NCBI GenBank assembly: GCA_016617855.1
Contig: JAECUM010003653.1
Span: 1-64,000 of the forward strand
Origin: Megalonaias nervosa
Taxonomy: Eukaryota; Mollusca; Bivalvia; Unionida; Unionidae
Direction of reading: 5' to 3'
Length of the DNA: 64,000 nt
Positions 12,761 to 25,744 of the stretch are shown in pieces. Position 1 is the stretch's first letter. Each line of letters begins with the position of its first letter. The position numbers were made by a program, and so were the translations under genes. The notes under the pieces are model-generated. The model did not search any database and was not told the DNA's origin. It worked only from the letters and a program-made list of their open reading frames with translations.

Positions 12761-13806
12761 GGGGGTAGGTAATGAATATGTCATTTACATATAATACGAT
12801 TGAACCACATCCTTCTTAAATGAATTTATTGCATTGTGGTAAATTTTTAATTTTTACATTGGGCACCATCAGCTAATCTTTGTCACATTTTTGCACAGCA
12901 CACAATGTATAAGTATTTATTTTAAAGTTACATTGCTTTTTTTAAATTCCAAAACATGAAATATGAGCACCTTCTTACTGTTGTACTTTTCTGCTTTCAG
13001 GTCTTAAACACATCGTTAACACACAATTCAACAGACACAGTTATGAGCATATCTCGGAAGCAGATTCAACTTTTGAATGTGCAACCCAAATCTGGTCTCC
13101 TCTTGTCTGTCTCGCTCGCCACATTTCTGTGTGTATTCAAGAACTGGTTAGTATTGTGTCACGGGACCAAGTGATCTGTTGTCTCATCAAAACTCGGAAA
13201 AATTCGGCAATTTACTGAATCGTGGTATCTAACGCACAATATAATCACTACCCGCCTATGATATTTAATTTATAAACATTACAGTGGAATTAAAATTTGT
13301 AGAGAATTACATACATAAAAGGAAATGTTTTATTTCTGGTCTCCTCCAAATCTTTATTTTGCATAAAATGGAATATTAGAAAAGAATTAGATATTTCAAA
13401 AAGTTTCCTGATAAAAAATGTTGGTACCTTCAAATTTGAAACCCCTTAAAATGCATCTATTACAAGCACCCTCAAAACTGAATGGGGCTCAATAGAGTGC
13501 TTAAATCGGAACAAATAATGTACATTATAAACTTAAACCTTTGCCTACAACTACCAAATAATGCAAACATTTTGGAATAACATGTTCTCATTTGCATTCA
13601 TTTTATACAAAACTATTTTATCAAAAATTATCCTCTGAAGTCAAACCATCTTTGAATTAAGACAACATATCCTCAACTCATCAACTGAAAGGCTGTACTG
13701 TAATTTCTATAACTATTATGAAAATGTCATGATGAATGTCTTCAAGCCCAATAACAGATATTTGATAAAATTTTAGGAATTCGTATCAATATAAGCAAAT
13801 ACTCAC
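10400..13806. other. No gene seen (3' flank or last intron of MRRF)
   Basis: AT-rich DNA with a (GT)n run at 12729-12760. I searched the minus strand for the missing C-terminal exon of MRRF, a phase-0 exon of about 25 codons, and found no convincing candidate. No other gene was recognised. Confidence 0.5.
12729..12760. repeat. (GT)n microsatellite
   Basis: Pure GT run of about 16 units. Confidence 0.95.
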
Positions 13807-13966
13807 AAAAGCATTGAGGTTTTGTATCAGGTCTTGAGAATGTGTTTTTTCTGCCTTCTGTATGTCTTTGTGATACTTCTTCACAATGTCTCTCATTTTT
13901 ACTTTAGCCTGGTCAGAGAGAGTCTTGGCAGACTTGGCCAAACCTTCTCTATGTTCCCTTGTCACC
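13807..13966 (-). CDS. MRRF: MRRF exon: C-terminal helical part of ribosome recycling factor
   Basis: The encoded segment begins with VTREHREGLAKSAK, the conserved start of the long C-terminal helix of mitochondrial ribosome recycling factor. It continues with MRDIVKKYHKDIQKAEK and SQDLIQ. RRF and EF-G2 split post-termination ribosomes in the mitochondrial matrix. The acceptor reads TTTCAG and the exon starts with one base of a split codon. The donor is GTGAGT and the exon ends in phase 0. The two-base ending of the exon at 18539 supplies the matching phase. Upstream exons lie at 18539, 24963, 29571 and probably 36465. The last exon was not found. Confidence 0.92.
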
Positions 13967-14268
13967 CTGAAATTGTACAATGGAAACATGTTTTGCCTTT
14001 TGGTTGGTTATATACGATAAAACAGATTTAGAATAAACTTGATAAAAAATTAACAGTTAGCGCAAAGTATATTCTATGAACACCCATATTGTTATGATTA
14101 TATGGTTTAATACCATTAACACAAAGAGGCAGAACCAACAAGCTCTGCAAAACTATCAACAAATAATTTAATTCTCTAAGTTATAAAATGAAAATTTCAG
14201 AGGAACTTACAGTATTCTGAATTGAATCCTAAATAATCCCAATGTTCTATCACGAGTCCAAAAGTATA

Positions 14269-15177
14269 GTGTTACGTATCGGCTTGTTTAAAGTAACACA
14301 AAGAAAAGATCGAAGACAACAAGCTTTGTAAGTTTTAACAAAAATAATTTATTTCCCTAGAAAACACAGTGAAAAGGTGAAAATATGAAATAGGACTTAT
14401 GATTTGCGAAGAAAATCCAAACATTTGTCCTAGAATTGTGAAAAACATACAAGTTCTATTAATAAACAGTTCTAATTGAAGTAGTCTGAATCTCAATTCC
14501 GTTCCAAGATGGCGGATGATGACGTCAGACGAAGGTTTTACACAAATGTCCAGAATTTTCACTTTGAATCACAATTTGTACTGTTCTATTCCAATTTAGA
14601 ATCAATTTCATTAAATGTCTTTGTCCAAAGCCAGTTGTGTAGTTCTCCAGGGAAAATAATTATTATTTAAAAGGTAGATGAAATACAGCTATCATCCATA
14701 ACAAAACACATGTCATTCTACAGTTGTTCTACAGACGTACAAACGAACAACTCTTTCCAGCACAAAAGAATACCTTCTTCTCAAGGTATTAAAACAGCTC
14801 TACAAGGTGTTAAAATATGACTCTAGACTATTTCGCAGGTACCTGAGTATTTAAGGCGAACTAAAACGTCATTTCATGTACACGCACGAAGAACACATGA
14901 TGATTTCGAAATCTCGCCATCGCAGTACAGAACGTCAGCAAGTATTATCAGAAATGACTGTGGTCACAACCAATCATTTACATAGCTTTTGCCGACTGTT
15001 TACTTGAATCGACAAACCGACATGCAAAAATCGTGCTCATGCGAGTCATTTTTACGTTCTATTCAAAATACCAGATCCCATATAACAATCATCACAACAA
15101 AATTATAATAATATTAAATGAAATAAACAGAAGTCAAATTCTAACACACAAGTAATTTAACTACATGGTCGTAACAA
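14269..15177 (+). mobile_element. MITE family 'TGTTACG', copy 2 (full length, 909 bp)
   Basis: Left end GTGTTACGTATCGG, right end GGTCGTAACAA, with TA dinucleotides on both sides (14267-14268, 15178-15179). This fits a short (about 8 bp) terminal inverted repeat and a TA target duplication. It has no coding potential. It matches, by eye at about 90%, the inverted copy inside the Polinton penton gene (54477-55438), including the block around GATGGCGGATGATGACGTC. A third, shortened copy is at 2496. The superfamily is uncertain: TA duplications suggest a mariner-like enzyme, but the ends are not the usual CAGT. Confidence 0.85.
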
Positions 15178-16320
15178 TAGGATGTTCTGAATGAATTAGA
15201 AGAATCTTGAATGTGCTGATGTACCAATAGTTCTGATGTATCACTATGATTTATTCCAGAACATGTTTGAATGAATTCATAATAATCCCAAAACAGAGTT
15301 AGTGCGAACAGTCAAAGAGCACTTTATAATTCCAAGGAATAATTTAAAATTGATTCCACAAAGACTGACATTAAAATAGGAATGAATAATTTTGTTAATC
15401 ACAACCTGATATAAGATCCAAAGACACAATAACATGACCAGGATATGGGTCATTTTCCCATCACAATCATATACAAATTTAACTATGCAATATGTTGTTT
15501 GCAAATGACCCTTACAATCTACAATAATCGGCAAAATAAAGATATACATAACAATAAGGAGTACTGTACTATATAATTTATAATGAAACAGTAATGAATT
15601 ACAGATATAATAAAGTGATTGTACAGATCACAATACATTTATGATTTATTTTATTGTATCAACAATATCAACACAATCAACACCACCACCAAAGCAAAAT
15701 TAGCCAACATTTTGCTTCACTATAATCTTGTAATTAAAGAGTCATATTCTCATAAATAAAAACAAAATATATTAGATACTTCCTATAAAGTCTCTAGACA
15801 CACAATGCAAAATTAAACTCAAGTCTCACATAATAATTAAAACAAAAGGCCCAAGTGGACCTGATAGTGCTCACTGCGCTGACATCTGCATAACGACCAA
15901 AGCAAGAGCAGTTGATACAAAAATAGGGGTCAGTATGATGCCTTCTGTGGAAATTTTGTCCAATGCTGTTGATTGCTTGTATCATGAAAACAACTGTTCA
16001 GGGTTTCTCTAACTCTTACGTCTTAATAAGTATCTGATGACAAATCAAAATAATCTGTCAAAGATAGAAAGATCTCTCTGCCTGGATGATTTGTCAGAGT
16101 TTGACAAATTCTGAAAACTAGTTTTTGAGATGAAGTTGTGTAAATATTTTTTTTTTGTAGTAATGGCTCCCATAATTCAATTTTGATCAGCATCATTTCT
16201 AAAATGTAGAAGGCCTTCAAGCCTGGTCAAATACTGTTATGCAGCATTTTTAGATTAAGTTATTAAAAGTGTTTTATGTTTAGAAGCTTGAGCCATATTT
16301 TATGGCATATTTTTAGTGAT

Positions 16321-16496
16321 GTTTCCCATATCTGATGGCATATTGACATCATTTGTATAATCTTAAAAGCCCTACATGACAAGATGCTTTAACACAAGGC
16401 TAATTTCTGTTTCCCATATCTGATGGCATATTGACATCATTTGTATAATCTTAAAAGCCCTACATGACAAGATGCTTTAACACAAGGCTAATTTCT
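16321..16496. repeat. 88-bp perfect tandem duplication
   Basis: Two head-to-tail copies (16321-16408, 16409-16496) starting GTTTCCCATATCTGATGG. I saw no difference between them. A more diverged, related segment follows at 16540-16640 and 16680-16760, suggesting an older longer-period repeat. Confidence 0.9.
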
Positions 16497-16849
16497 GTTG
16501 AGTGGTTTCAATACGTTGTTCAGAGCATTTTCTATTTTTAGTACAGGTTACCATATTTAATGTCATATTGGCATCATCCGTGCAAACTTAAAAGCACTAT
16601 GCAACAAACTGCTTTTAGATGTGGTTAAATTCTGTCAAGTGGTTTTAATATGCCATTCAAAGCATTTTATATTTTTAGTTACAGTGGCCATATTAAAAGG
16701 TGAATCTGCATTATCGGTATAAATTTGAAAGCCATCATGCCAGAATGTTTCTTTTTGTCAAATTTGGTCATATTCTTTGAGTATTTCAGAAATCAAAGGA
16801 TAGTCTATTTTTAGTAATGGTAGCAGTACTTAATGGCAGATCAAAGAAA

Positions 16850-17035
16850 TGTCAGTCTTATACTAACTCATTTGTCAGAGAGGAATCAGCATGATACTGA
16901 CTTGTTTCTCAGACAGACATCAGTGTCATACTGATTCATTTCATTGAGACATGTGTCATACTGACTTGCTTATCAGTGAGACATCAGTGTCATACTGACT
17001 CTTTTCTCAGAGACATTGGTGTCATACTGACTCAG
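16850..17035. repeat. Short degenerate repeats (TCATACTGACT)
   Basis: About six copies of a CAGTGTCATACTGACTC-like motif at irregular spacing of 30-45 bp, each preceded by a 'cagagagacat'-like segment. Confidence 0.75.
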
Positions 17036-17094
17036 CATGTGGAAATGAACATAAAAATGCAAAATGATACAAAAATTCAGGGATGAGAGATCGA

Positions 17095-17295
17095 AGTGTA
17101 TTGCCCTGTCAATTTTGATCTACATATTATGATCTAAGTGTATTGCCCTGTCAATATTGATCTATTATGATCTAAGTATATTGCCCAGTTAATATTAATC
17201 TATTATGATCTAAGTGTATTGCCCTGTCAATATTGATCTATTATGATCTAAGTGTATTGCCCTGTCAATATTGATCTATTATGATCTAAGTGTAT
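17095..17295. repeat. 38-bp minisatellite
   Basis: About five copies of a unit containing GATCTAAGTGTATTGCCCTG followed by TCAATATTGATCTATTAT. Copies differ by single bases, and one has a small insertion near 17130. Confidence 0.9.
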
Positions 17296-18538
17296 CGCTA
17301 CCCACTATCAGTAAAGCCATGGCATTTCAATGTAAAATGTGATGTTTAAATTTCCTTTTGGTCTCCTCTTGATATTTTCTGTTATAACTGTGTTGTCTAT
17401 GTATTAAAGACTCTGATGCTTTTTGAGTTTGACAACAAATGTAAATGAAATTTAAAAGTAAGTTTTCTTTTTCCACATCATTCTCTTTCAGGTTTAAGAT
17501 TTTTGTCCATGGTTTTCAAATTCTGACTCTTGGAAATTTCAGTCCAGGGGTCAAGGATCCTTCTGTTTCAAGTCTTAAAGGAAGCCCTGTTCAACCTGTT
17601 TCACCTAACTGCTTCTCCAGACTGAATTAAAATAATTGTTTATATTGTTAAATTAAACTGTTTCTACAAGATCAATGCTATGAAGAAATTGACAAAATTA
17701 AACCATCTACAAGATCAATGCTATGAAGAAAGAAACAAAATTAAACCATCATACAGAGACGTTAAAGCTGCAATGTCTTAAAATGCATCAATAGCATGGA
17801 AAAATGACACAATAAAAGAGACATAAAACTGGATCATGAAGATACAAATCTCCATTTAAAACTATAACAGCAAAGCAGAAAAAAAGAAAGAGCAGTTTAA
17901 TTTTCCTTTAAATGTAACTAATTTACTAAATGTTATAAATTTATCCATTAATGAAGATTATATATAATCTTAGGAGTTAAATATTCTGGAAAGACATTAT
18001 TGAAATCCATTCAACAAATGTTCCATTTCAGAATTAATGATGTCAACTGTCATAAAGAAAAATCTTTTAACTTATGGAAGTTGTCTTTAAAATGTGTGGG
18101 TACATGAGACTGACAAGACTGATTGGTAAAGTTTTTACTTTTATGTCAAATCTATGTTCATGTGTTTAGATATCCAGGAAAAATAATAAATTTAAACATT
18201 TAGAAAAGAGTGTGTGGATTATAGTAGGTATTCTGAGAAAAACAGCATGAATATGAAAGTTGGTTGCACAGTCATGTCACTTTTGTTCAGAAATCAAATA
18301 GTTAAACCATAGTTTGCAAGAAACCTCACAGTGTTATAATTGATTTTATTCACATATAAAGACTGACAAATTCCCTGGAATTTGAACATGATGTAAGGTA
18401 TTGGAATTAAATATGTCTCAATAAGCTGGGTCATGGAATATAAATGGTTTCATAAATTCTAATAACTTAAAGAGAGACAGAGATAGACAGACAGAAAGAC
18501 AGAGAGAGCCAGAGAGGAGATGAGATATAAAGAATTAC

Positions 18539-18630
18539 TTTGGAATGGGAACAAATATAGAAGAGCCATCTTGTTGTGGGTGTACATTCATCCCTGAGTT
18601 CTGGATTGCTTTCTTCACAGCGGGAATATA
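18539..18630 (-). CDS. MRRF: MRRF exon: core domain segment before VTREH
   Basis: This 92-bp exon has a TTTCAG acceptor (phase 0) and a GTAATT donor, leaving two bases of a codon. It encodes a segment with KKAIQNSGMNVHPQQDGSSI and then FVPIP, the part of RRF just upstream of the VTREH helix ('esgmnlNP...G..irvPiP' in the family). The phases join the exon at 24963 to that at 13807. A TCTC/AGAG-rich tract lies directly 3' of the donor on the minus strand. Confidence 0.9.
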
Positions 18631-21600
18631 CTGAAATAAAAGCAGAGCTTGTAGTGGTGGGTGTAGGGTTCCTGCTCTCTATGATTAAATGGTAAGAACT
18701 TTTGGTTGGAAAGTCTGGAGAAGATTGGCATTTAGATATGTAAATTTTTTCAATGAAACTGTGGAATGCATGAAAATCCAATTCAGAGTCTAATATAAAG
18801 GTGTGCAATAGCTTTTGCTGAAATGCAAAATTTCTTGGTAAAGTTATGCTGGAGTAAGCAGTGTTAGGAGGAGAGGAAATCAGGGGCCATAATTCTTCTT
18901 AATGATCACATGGAATACTTGAAATGAAACTTGTCATGGTTTGCTAAATATAAAGCAGCATGACAAACTTGGTTGAAATCCAACAAAATTTGGTAAAGTA
19001 ATGATGCAGAAACCATAGTTAGGAGGATGGGTGGTCAGGGACCATAACTTCTGTACCTGATTTTGTGGAGAGCTGGAAATCATGCTCACTCAGTCTGAAG
19101 CCATATGCAAACTTTGTTGAAATCCAAAACATATGTGCAAAGCCAGGAGGATGAACAATCTGGGGACATAATTCTTCCAATGAGATTAAACTGATATAAT
19201 TCACATGCATGTCTAAGTGAAAATGTTCATACCAAATTGCATCACAATATGTGTAAGAGCCCTAAGCTATGCTAGGTACAGTATACTGACAAGGGCAATA
19301 ACTCAAATCTGAAAAGACAATACCTAGAAGATACATCTATATGTCACAGGCACTCATCTACCAAATTGCATCTAATTATGTATAAGGATTGAAGCATCAT
19401 GCTGGATACAAGCAACCTCTCATGTGATGATACAAAATTAAGTAAAGGGCCATACCTCTGTTCAAAATGGAGTTGACAGGACAAATCCCATTAAAGACAG
19501 GTCTAGGTCTATGAGACAAAGCAAACGCCAAACTGCATCAAACTATGTTGAATGGTTCTTGTCCTATGCTGGTTACATGGATTTGCAGAAGAGGATATGT
19601 AATATTGATAAAAAGGGCAATAACTCTCAAAGTGGGACTTTAAAAGAAAGAAAAAAACAATAAAAGGCACAGATACATGTAACAATTAACCCACCTAATG
19701 GCATTCAACTCGGCATGGGATGCAGACAATCAACCACATAATGGCATTCAGTTCTGTGTGTGGTTTGTAGACAATTAGCCCACCTAATGGCATTCAGTTC
19801 TGTGCTGGTTATAAAAAGTGTGAATGGAATAGATATATGGACAGAAAAATAGTCTGACAGATGGCTGGACATAAAAGGTAATTATGACAGGCCTTCCGTA
19901 ATGTGAAGCAGGGTGCTAAATATAATAGTTTTGCTTATTTCTACCTTGTACAGTTTTGCTTGGCTGAGATCATGGTTACGTCTGCTACTGACTGATTTTA
20001 GAGTGAAAAAATTATGATACAAGTTTATCTTAGAGCAGCCAGATACAGACATATAAATGCAGTAATAATTAAAATACCTCCAGCATGCACAATCAGCCAT
20101 CATAATTTTTGCATCTGTTGATGAGAACAAAATAATTTGAAAATTTGGGCTACTTTTATACTGCCATTTTGTTACACCATCATCATCACCTTCTCTGAAG
20201 CAGCTTTTTGTAATTTTAGCAAAGTTAAGAGCAGCAGAATACAATACATCTATCTGAACTTATTAAAGACAAAATAACATATAATCAATGGCCACTAATA
20301 CATACCTTTAAAATTTTGCAAATTTTAAGAGCCGGAAATATTAGTCACATTTATAACTCATGTCCACCAAACCCTGTACTATTGATTGTCCTGTATAATT
20401 ACAACAAATACACCATTAAGAAAATTATAGACTGCGGCACATGAAACTATCTTATGTCATTAGAACAAGCACTGATATTGTCAATGGACTACATGCACTT
20501 GCACATTGTGTCCTTGGAGTTCTGAAGTTGTTATATGTGGAGCCAAATGTGACCATGATAACAGGAGTGCCAATTTTGTTCAGGGAACAAAAGTTACATC
20601 TGAATCAAAAGTAATGTAGTTAAATTAGGTAATTAGGTAATTAGATCATTGCTTGTAGTAATTTTAATGTCAGAATCAATGTTTTTGAAGAAGGATGTTC
20701 TTTCACTGTACTTTTATGTAGGCTTGGTTGAATCTGTAAATATGGCAGTTACATGGCCAGCCATGTTTCTTGATCAACATACTATATATTACTGTTATTG
20801 CAATATAAGACCTGCATTTAACTTCGGATTTAGTAATGGCTTTTGTACTTGTATGTAATGCAGCAAAATTTGTTCACATGCAGAAAGTACTATGCTGCTT
20901 TGGCTATATCTTCTCGACTATCATTTTTAGTAATGCTAATACCTAATGATGAAAATTCATTATCTCTGTTATCTCTTGTTATATACAGAACTGTCTGACA
21001 AAAATACATATTTTCCTTCCACCCGTTTATTTATTTTGCTTCTATTTACATTTTTTCTGAAGTTGTGAATTTTTCTACATCACATGTAATGTTTTAATTT
21101 ATTTGAATATTTATAGATCATTTGTCATCTTAGATGGGATTTGGTGTCCAAGTTATATGCGTAACAAATGTAGCTTTTAAACAAAATATGGTTAATTAAC
21201 ATATATTGTCTTTTCACATGTGTATACCTGCCCAATGAATATTGGCAAAGAGCACAGATTAGATTAAATAATAAAATGTTTTCAGAATTTTTAAGTAGCA
21301 AAAAATTAATCTTGTGCATGTTCCACAGATAATGGTGTCCAATTATGTATGTTTGTTACATGTCAAGTGAATTCTATATGTCAAGTTTCACAGAAAGTTC
21401 CAGTGAAAAATGCTGTGAAATGAAATATTCTGTATATTATTATGCCTGTTTGTGCCTATATTCACTTATAACTGTGCAAAAAGAGGACACCAAATTGCAT
21501 GCACAACTTTTTCAATGTGTTATTTTTCTTGTCAGGTTTAAGTCAAAATATGAATCTCTGAGGTCAGTTTTAAAAATATTTATTAAATATAATCTCAAAG

Positions 21601-22175
21601 GTATACAACCAGTGCATAAAAAAGGCTGTTTACATATATTCAAATTTTGGCATATATGTAACATTTTGGGACCCATGATTTTGGCCAAGCACAGTTGTAA
21701 TGAACCATTTAAATGATAACATTTAACCAAAACTTCAAAACAAACTGTAAAAGGATTGAAGTTTATACAAAAACAAGAAATGACAAAACTGCATTATCAC
21801 TATGATCCACAATCTAGATATCCACACACCTTGGTCAGACTATTACATGGGCCCATCTTTTCCTGCGAGCTACTTGCCCAAAAGATTGGTTGCCTTTTTG
21901 TATTAGTACCTGGAAAATGACACATGCCCCTGATTGTGTGAAACTTTTATCTGAAGCACTGCATAATGACTTAAGTAGTGTTTAAACATTATGCAAAAAT
22001 ATGTACAAGAAAATGAAATGAAGGTAATAATACATTATTCTAGTTATCATATATTTACACCATGTACGGTGTAGCATTAAGTGAATTTAAAACAAAAGGG
22101 CCTGTAGTTAGACCACTCTGATGTATACTCACATACAATTCAAGTCTAACTGCAAACGCATACATGTAAATCCTG
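18631..22175. other. MRRF intron, first part
   Basis: Intronic DNA. A degenerate repeat of about 130-150 bp (caaacttggttgaaatcca, aagtaatgatgcag, aggaggatgggtggtcaggg) recurs around 18850-19250. A roughly 50-bp repeat occurs at 19690-19805. Open frames here have no recognisable domain. Confidence 0.5.
19690..19805. repeat. ~50-bp repeat, three copies
   Basis: Three copies of a unit containing CCACCTAATGGCATTCAGTT followed by 'ctgtg' and 'gacaatt'. The first copy is the most diverged. Confidence 0.8.
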
Positions 22176-22427
22176 TTGTTGTTGTTGTTGTTGGGCTTAA
22201 TGCCATTTTTCAGCACACGATAGGCTATACATGGCGGCCAGTATTAATGGTGGAGGAAGAACCCAGGAAAACCCCAGAAAGAACCACCGACCCACGAGAA
22301 GCTAATGGCAAACTTTCTCACATATCTACATTGGCCGAATCCGAGACTCGAACCGATGCAGACAGAGATGAGATGGCAGTGATCCGTAACGGACAGCACT
22401 TTAGACCACTCGGCCACTCGGGGCCCC
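22176..22427 (-). mobile_element. tRNA-derived SINE, family A
   Basis: Full-length copy on the minus strand, with a head containing GAGTGGCCGAGTGGTCTAAAG (A box) and a GGTTCGAGTCTCGG B box. The body includes CTGGCCGCCATGTATAGCC and the tail is (CAA)n. The target duplication is ATGTAAATCCTG at 22164-22175 and 22428-22439. It lies in an MRRF intron. Confidence 0.93.
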
Positions 22428-22933
22428 ATGTAAATCCTGCGAAAGGTATAAGCATAATCTTTGCTAATATAAGTGGTAGAAAAACATAATCTGAGCATAA
22501 AAAGTGTAATCCATATATTACATGCCATACTTACATGACACTATATGATAAATGTACTTTTATCCTTGCTACTAACCTGGATCTGCAGCTGGTCGAAATT
22601 CTTGGTAAGAATTGGCAAATCTCATTTGAATTAGAATCAAAATACAAACACCAAACATACAAATTATTTATATTCAGCAATCACTTTAACTTGTCCACAT
22701 GTCTAACTTTCGGTGAATGATCTTGGAAGTCTGCAAATTCTGCAATGGGGATGACGTGCTCAATCTGAGTGCCACATCACTCCCATATTCTTGTTTTTTA
22801 CATTTGCAAGAGGGTGTTCATTTGTCCATCGTTAGATCTGACATGTTTGAAAAGTTTGAAAAGGTCCATCTGCTCAAACAATTTTCGTCATATAACATCC
22901 ACAAGTCACACAGTAAAAGCCTCTTTCGTTTAA

Positions 22934-23542
22934 ATCATTAACCCCTGGTGCCTCGTTTATAAGTCAGGAGGTAGTAGCCTACTTCTGAGCTCTGTAGCGT
23001 CAAAGTCATTTAAGATACACTAAAGTGGGTGGTATTATAGAAAGGCAGACAGATGTAGCTCTACAATGATACCAAATAATCTGGACTTTCTAGCTGCATG
23101 ACAAAATACAGAGGGAAAATGTAGTTTTTTGGACCTGACTTTTTTCCACCAAAAATTTGCCCATGGTCGGAATCCAATTTAGTGTCTGGATTTTAGACTT
23201 TTTGGCCTCAGATCTATGGCAGACAGGTCTGAACCGCACACAAACAGGCAAAACTTTGCAAAAAGTAGGATAAGATGGGCATTTGGAATAAAAAGTGGTC
23301 TGGATACGAAAATGATGGGTCCATTAAGCAAAAAAAAAAAACCCCTCCAACTTTTACACTTCTGCTCATGCGTGAGCAAAATAGCCAATGAAAAACGTTT
23401 CTAACACAACTAGGCATTAGGTTATAAACTGGAAATCTCTTGGAAGTCGATGCATTAGAATGTATTCAGAAATAGCCCCCAAAATGTGTATCCTACTCAC
23501 ATTTCAGGCAAAAAATGACAGAAACCTCCAGGGGTTAATGAG
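22934..23542. mobile_element. piggyBac-like MITE, copy 1
   Basis: Bounded by TTAA on both sides (22930-22933 and 23543-23546). The terminal inverted repeat is TCATTAACCCCTGG on the left and its exact complement on the right. TTAA targets plus CCC/GGG next to the ends are the mark of piggyBac-type transposons. An inner TTAA next to the CCCC gives an alternative boundary (22942-23534), but both copies share the outer bases. It has no transposase frame. Confidence 0.82.
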
Positions 23543-23680
23543 TTAATGGATGCATTTTGATGACGTCACCAAATCTGAATATTCCTTGCATATTCAATCA
23601 CTTGTGGATCGACACTGCACATAAATTACAAAATTAGCCATTCCTTGACAATTTGTAAAAATTTCCAAAATCCTTGTTAA

Positions 23681-24303
23681 GTCATTAACCCTTGGTGCCT
23701 AGTTCACATGTCAGGAGGTAGTAGCCTACTTCAAAGCTCTGTAGCGTCAAAGTCTTTAAGACACACTAAAGTGGGTGGTATTATAGAAAGGTAGACTGAT
23801 GTAGCTCCACAATGATACCAAATAATCTGGACTTTCTAGTTGCACTACGAAATACGGAGGGAAATAAAAAACTTAATCTTTTGGACCTGACTTCTATCCA
23901 CCAAAAATTTGCTCGTGGTCAGAATCCGATTTTGTGTCTGGATTTTAGACTTTTTGGCCTCAGATCTATGGCAGACTGGTCTGAACTGCACACAGATAGA
24001 CGAACCTTTGCAGAAAGTAGGACAAGATGGGCATTTGGAATAAAGAGTGGCCTGGATACAAAAATGATGGGTCCATTAAGCCCCCCCAAAAAATAAAAAT
24101 AAAGAACTCCAACTTTTACCCTTCTGCTCATGTGGGAGTGAAACAGCCAATGAAAAACAATGTTTCTAACACAACTAGGCATTAGGTTAACTGGAAATCT
24201 CTTGGAAGTCAATGTATTAGGATGTATTCAGAAATAGCCCCCAAAATGTGTTTCCTACTCGCATTTCAGGTGAAAATTACAAAAACCTCCAGAGGTTAAT
24301 GAG
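23681..24303. mobile_element. piggyBac-like MITE, copy 2
   Basis: Same orientation and sequence as copy 1, which ends only 130 bp away. Outer TTAA at 23677-23680 and 24304-24307. The right terminal repeat has one change (AGAGG for AGGGG). Internal blocks such as GTCAGGAGGTAGTAGCCTAC and CTCAGATCTATGGCAGAC occur in both copies at the same places. Confidence 0.82.
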
Positions 24304-24962
24304 TTAACATCTAGTGCCATTTCCTGTAAAAGTTCTGACTCTTCGGAATAGAACACTATGTTATTAATATAATGAATTCGTGAGGCAAATTTTCAAATTA
24401 AAGAAACCCTGCCTGTTTTCTTGGAAATATGTCATACAGTTGCTATAAATAGAAAATAAGCAAATTACATGTAAGTCTATGATGAACAAATGTATTCTTA
24501 TGTTATTCTTATGAAGCAGTCTTCATTTTTAGAATATTCTGAAATTTTTTATGAGTGAGATTAAAGAGATGATAATAAAAATGTGGAACACAACTTTTTA
24601 TTGCTTTATATTTATTTTAATTTTTTTTAATGGACCAGAAAAGCATTATCCATATTCAGGTGAGTGACAGACATAATTAGGCAGAAAAAGGCGTAATGAT
24701 TATGCCAAAAGCATAATGGTTGGCATGTATGCAAACAATATAGACACACAGACACTGATGTTCCATCACATAATGTGCCAGCAGATCAGGTTCTATGCTG
24801 TTTGTTCTACTTATCAGTCCTAAAAACATCATAGATGTGAATCTGCTGGTACATTGTGTATATAATTTGGGTTGAACATTTTCTGGCAGTACTCTGCCAC
24901 CGAAGAGTGTCTCATGCAGGTGTTTATCACTACGAAATTAACTGCGGATTCATTTCACTCAC

Positions 24963-25081
24963 TTGAGGTGCAGAAGCCATGTTGATTATGACAAGTTGTG
25001 GGTTTTTCTGGCCAATCTGAGCTAACTGATTCAGGGGAAATTTTCCATCTTCAGTCTCAACCATTAAGCTGTCAAAAATTC
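24963..25081 (-). CDS. MRRF: MRRF exon: central domain
   Basis: A 119-bp exon between a TTTTCCAG acceptor and a GTGAGT donor. It encodes a segment with VETEDGKFPLNQLAQIGQ and then PQLVIINMAS, matching the RRF core ('v.adgk..lnqiaqi..k.pqlilvnma.f'). It starts with two bases completing a Gly codon begun in the exon at 29571 and ends in phase 0, which suits the exon at 18539. This is one of the clearest family matches in the window. Confidence 0.93.
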
Positions 25082-25394
25082 CTGGAAAAATATAATTTAA
25101 AAACAAACTTTACATACATTCACTTTAGAATATGTATTTCTCACACACTTTGCTATCATGCAGAAGGAAATGATATAACACACACAAAAAATGAAATTTA
25201 TTAGCATTAAAAGCCATAAAGTTATGTAAAAAAACCCAACTCATTACAATTAGTTATGTGAGAAATAACACATTAAGGATGAAGTATGCAAGTTTTATCT
25301 TTTAGCAAATATTTACTATTTTGCAATTCTAAGAGTAAAACCACTCTACAAACAAACCAATAGATTTCTGAGAAGTTTGCTGCACAGAATATGT

Positions 25395-25690
25395 CCCATG
25401 ATACATTTAATATCACCAAACACATACACTTTAAATCACCAAATGTATGTCCCATGATATGAATACTTTAAATCACTAAATGCATGTCCCAAGATATGAA
25501 CACTTTAAATCACCAAATGTGTCTATGATATAAATACTTTAAATAACAAATGTGTCCATGATATGGACACTTTAAATCACCAAACACATGTCCCAAGATA
25601 TGAACACTTAAGATCACCAAACACATATCCCATGATATGAACACTTTAGACCACCAAACACATGTCCAAAGATATGAACACTTTAAACAA
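25395..25690. repeat. ~38-bp minisatellite (ATGTCCCAAGATATGAACAC)
   Basis: About seven copies of a unit with CATGTCCCATGATATGAACA, 'ctttaaatcacca' and 'aaacac'. Copies vary by small deletions. Confidence 0.88.
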
Positions 25691-25744
25691 AGTAACAACA
25701 CTTCACTTTCTGTGCAGACATTACCCAACATGCAACCACATGTT

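Larger units (their letters stand above)
15180..18538. other. MRRF intron; tandem repeats, no gene
   Basis: Intronic sequence between two MRRF exons (minus strand). It contains an 88-bp duplication (16321-16496), TCAGTGTCATACTGACT-type repeats (16850-17035) and a 38-bp repeat array (17095-17295). No further exon was seen. Confidence 0.6.

Noticed and set aside
17445..17630. Ser/Phe-rich plus-strand frame
   Set aside because: No domain, no splice signals that fit, low complexity, and it lies within an MRRF intron on the other strand.
22121..22528. Open frames of 94-122 codons around 22.1-22.5 kb
   Set aside because: They are readings of a SINE on either strand. The same peptides appear at 36.8-37.1 kb.
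23179..24212. Repeated pairs of related frames in the 23-24 kb region
   Set aside because: They are readings of the two piggyBac-like MITE copies, without transposase motifs.
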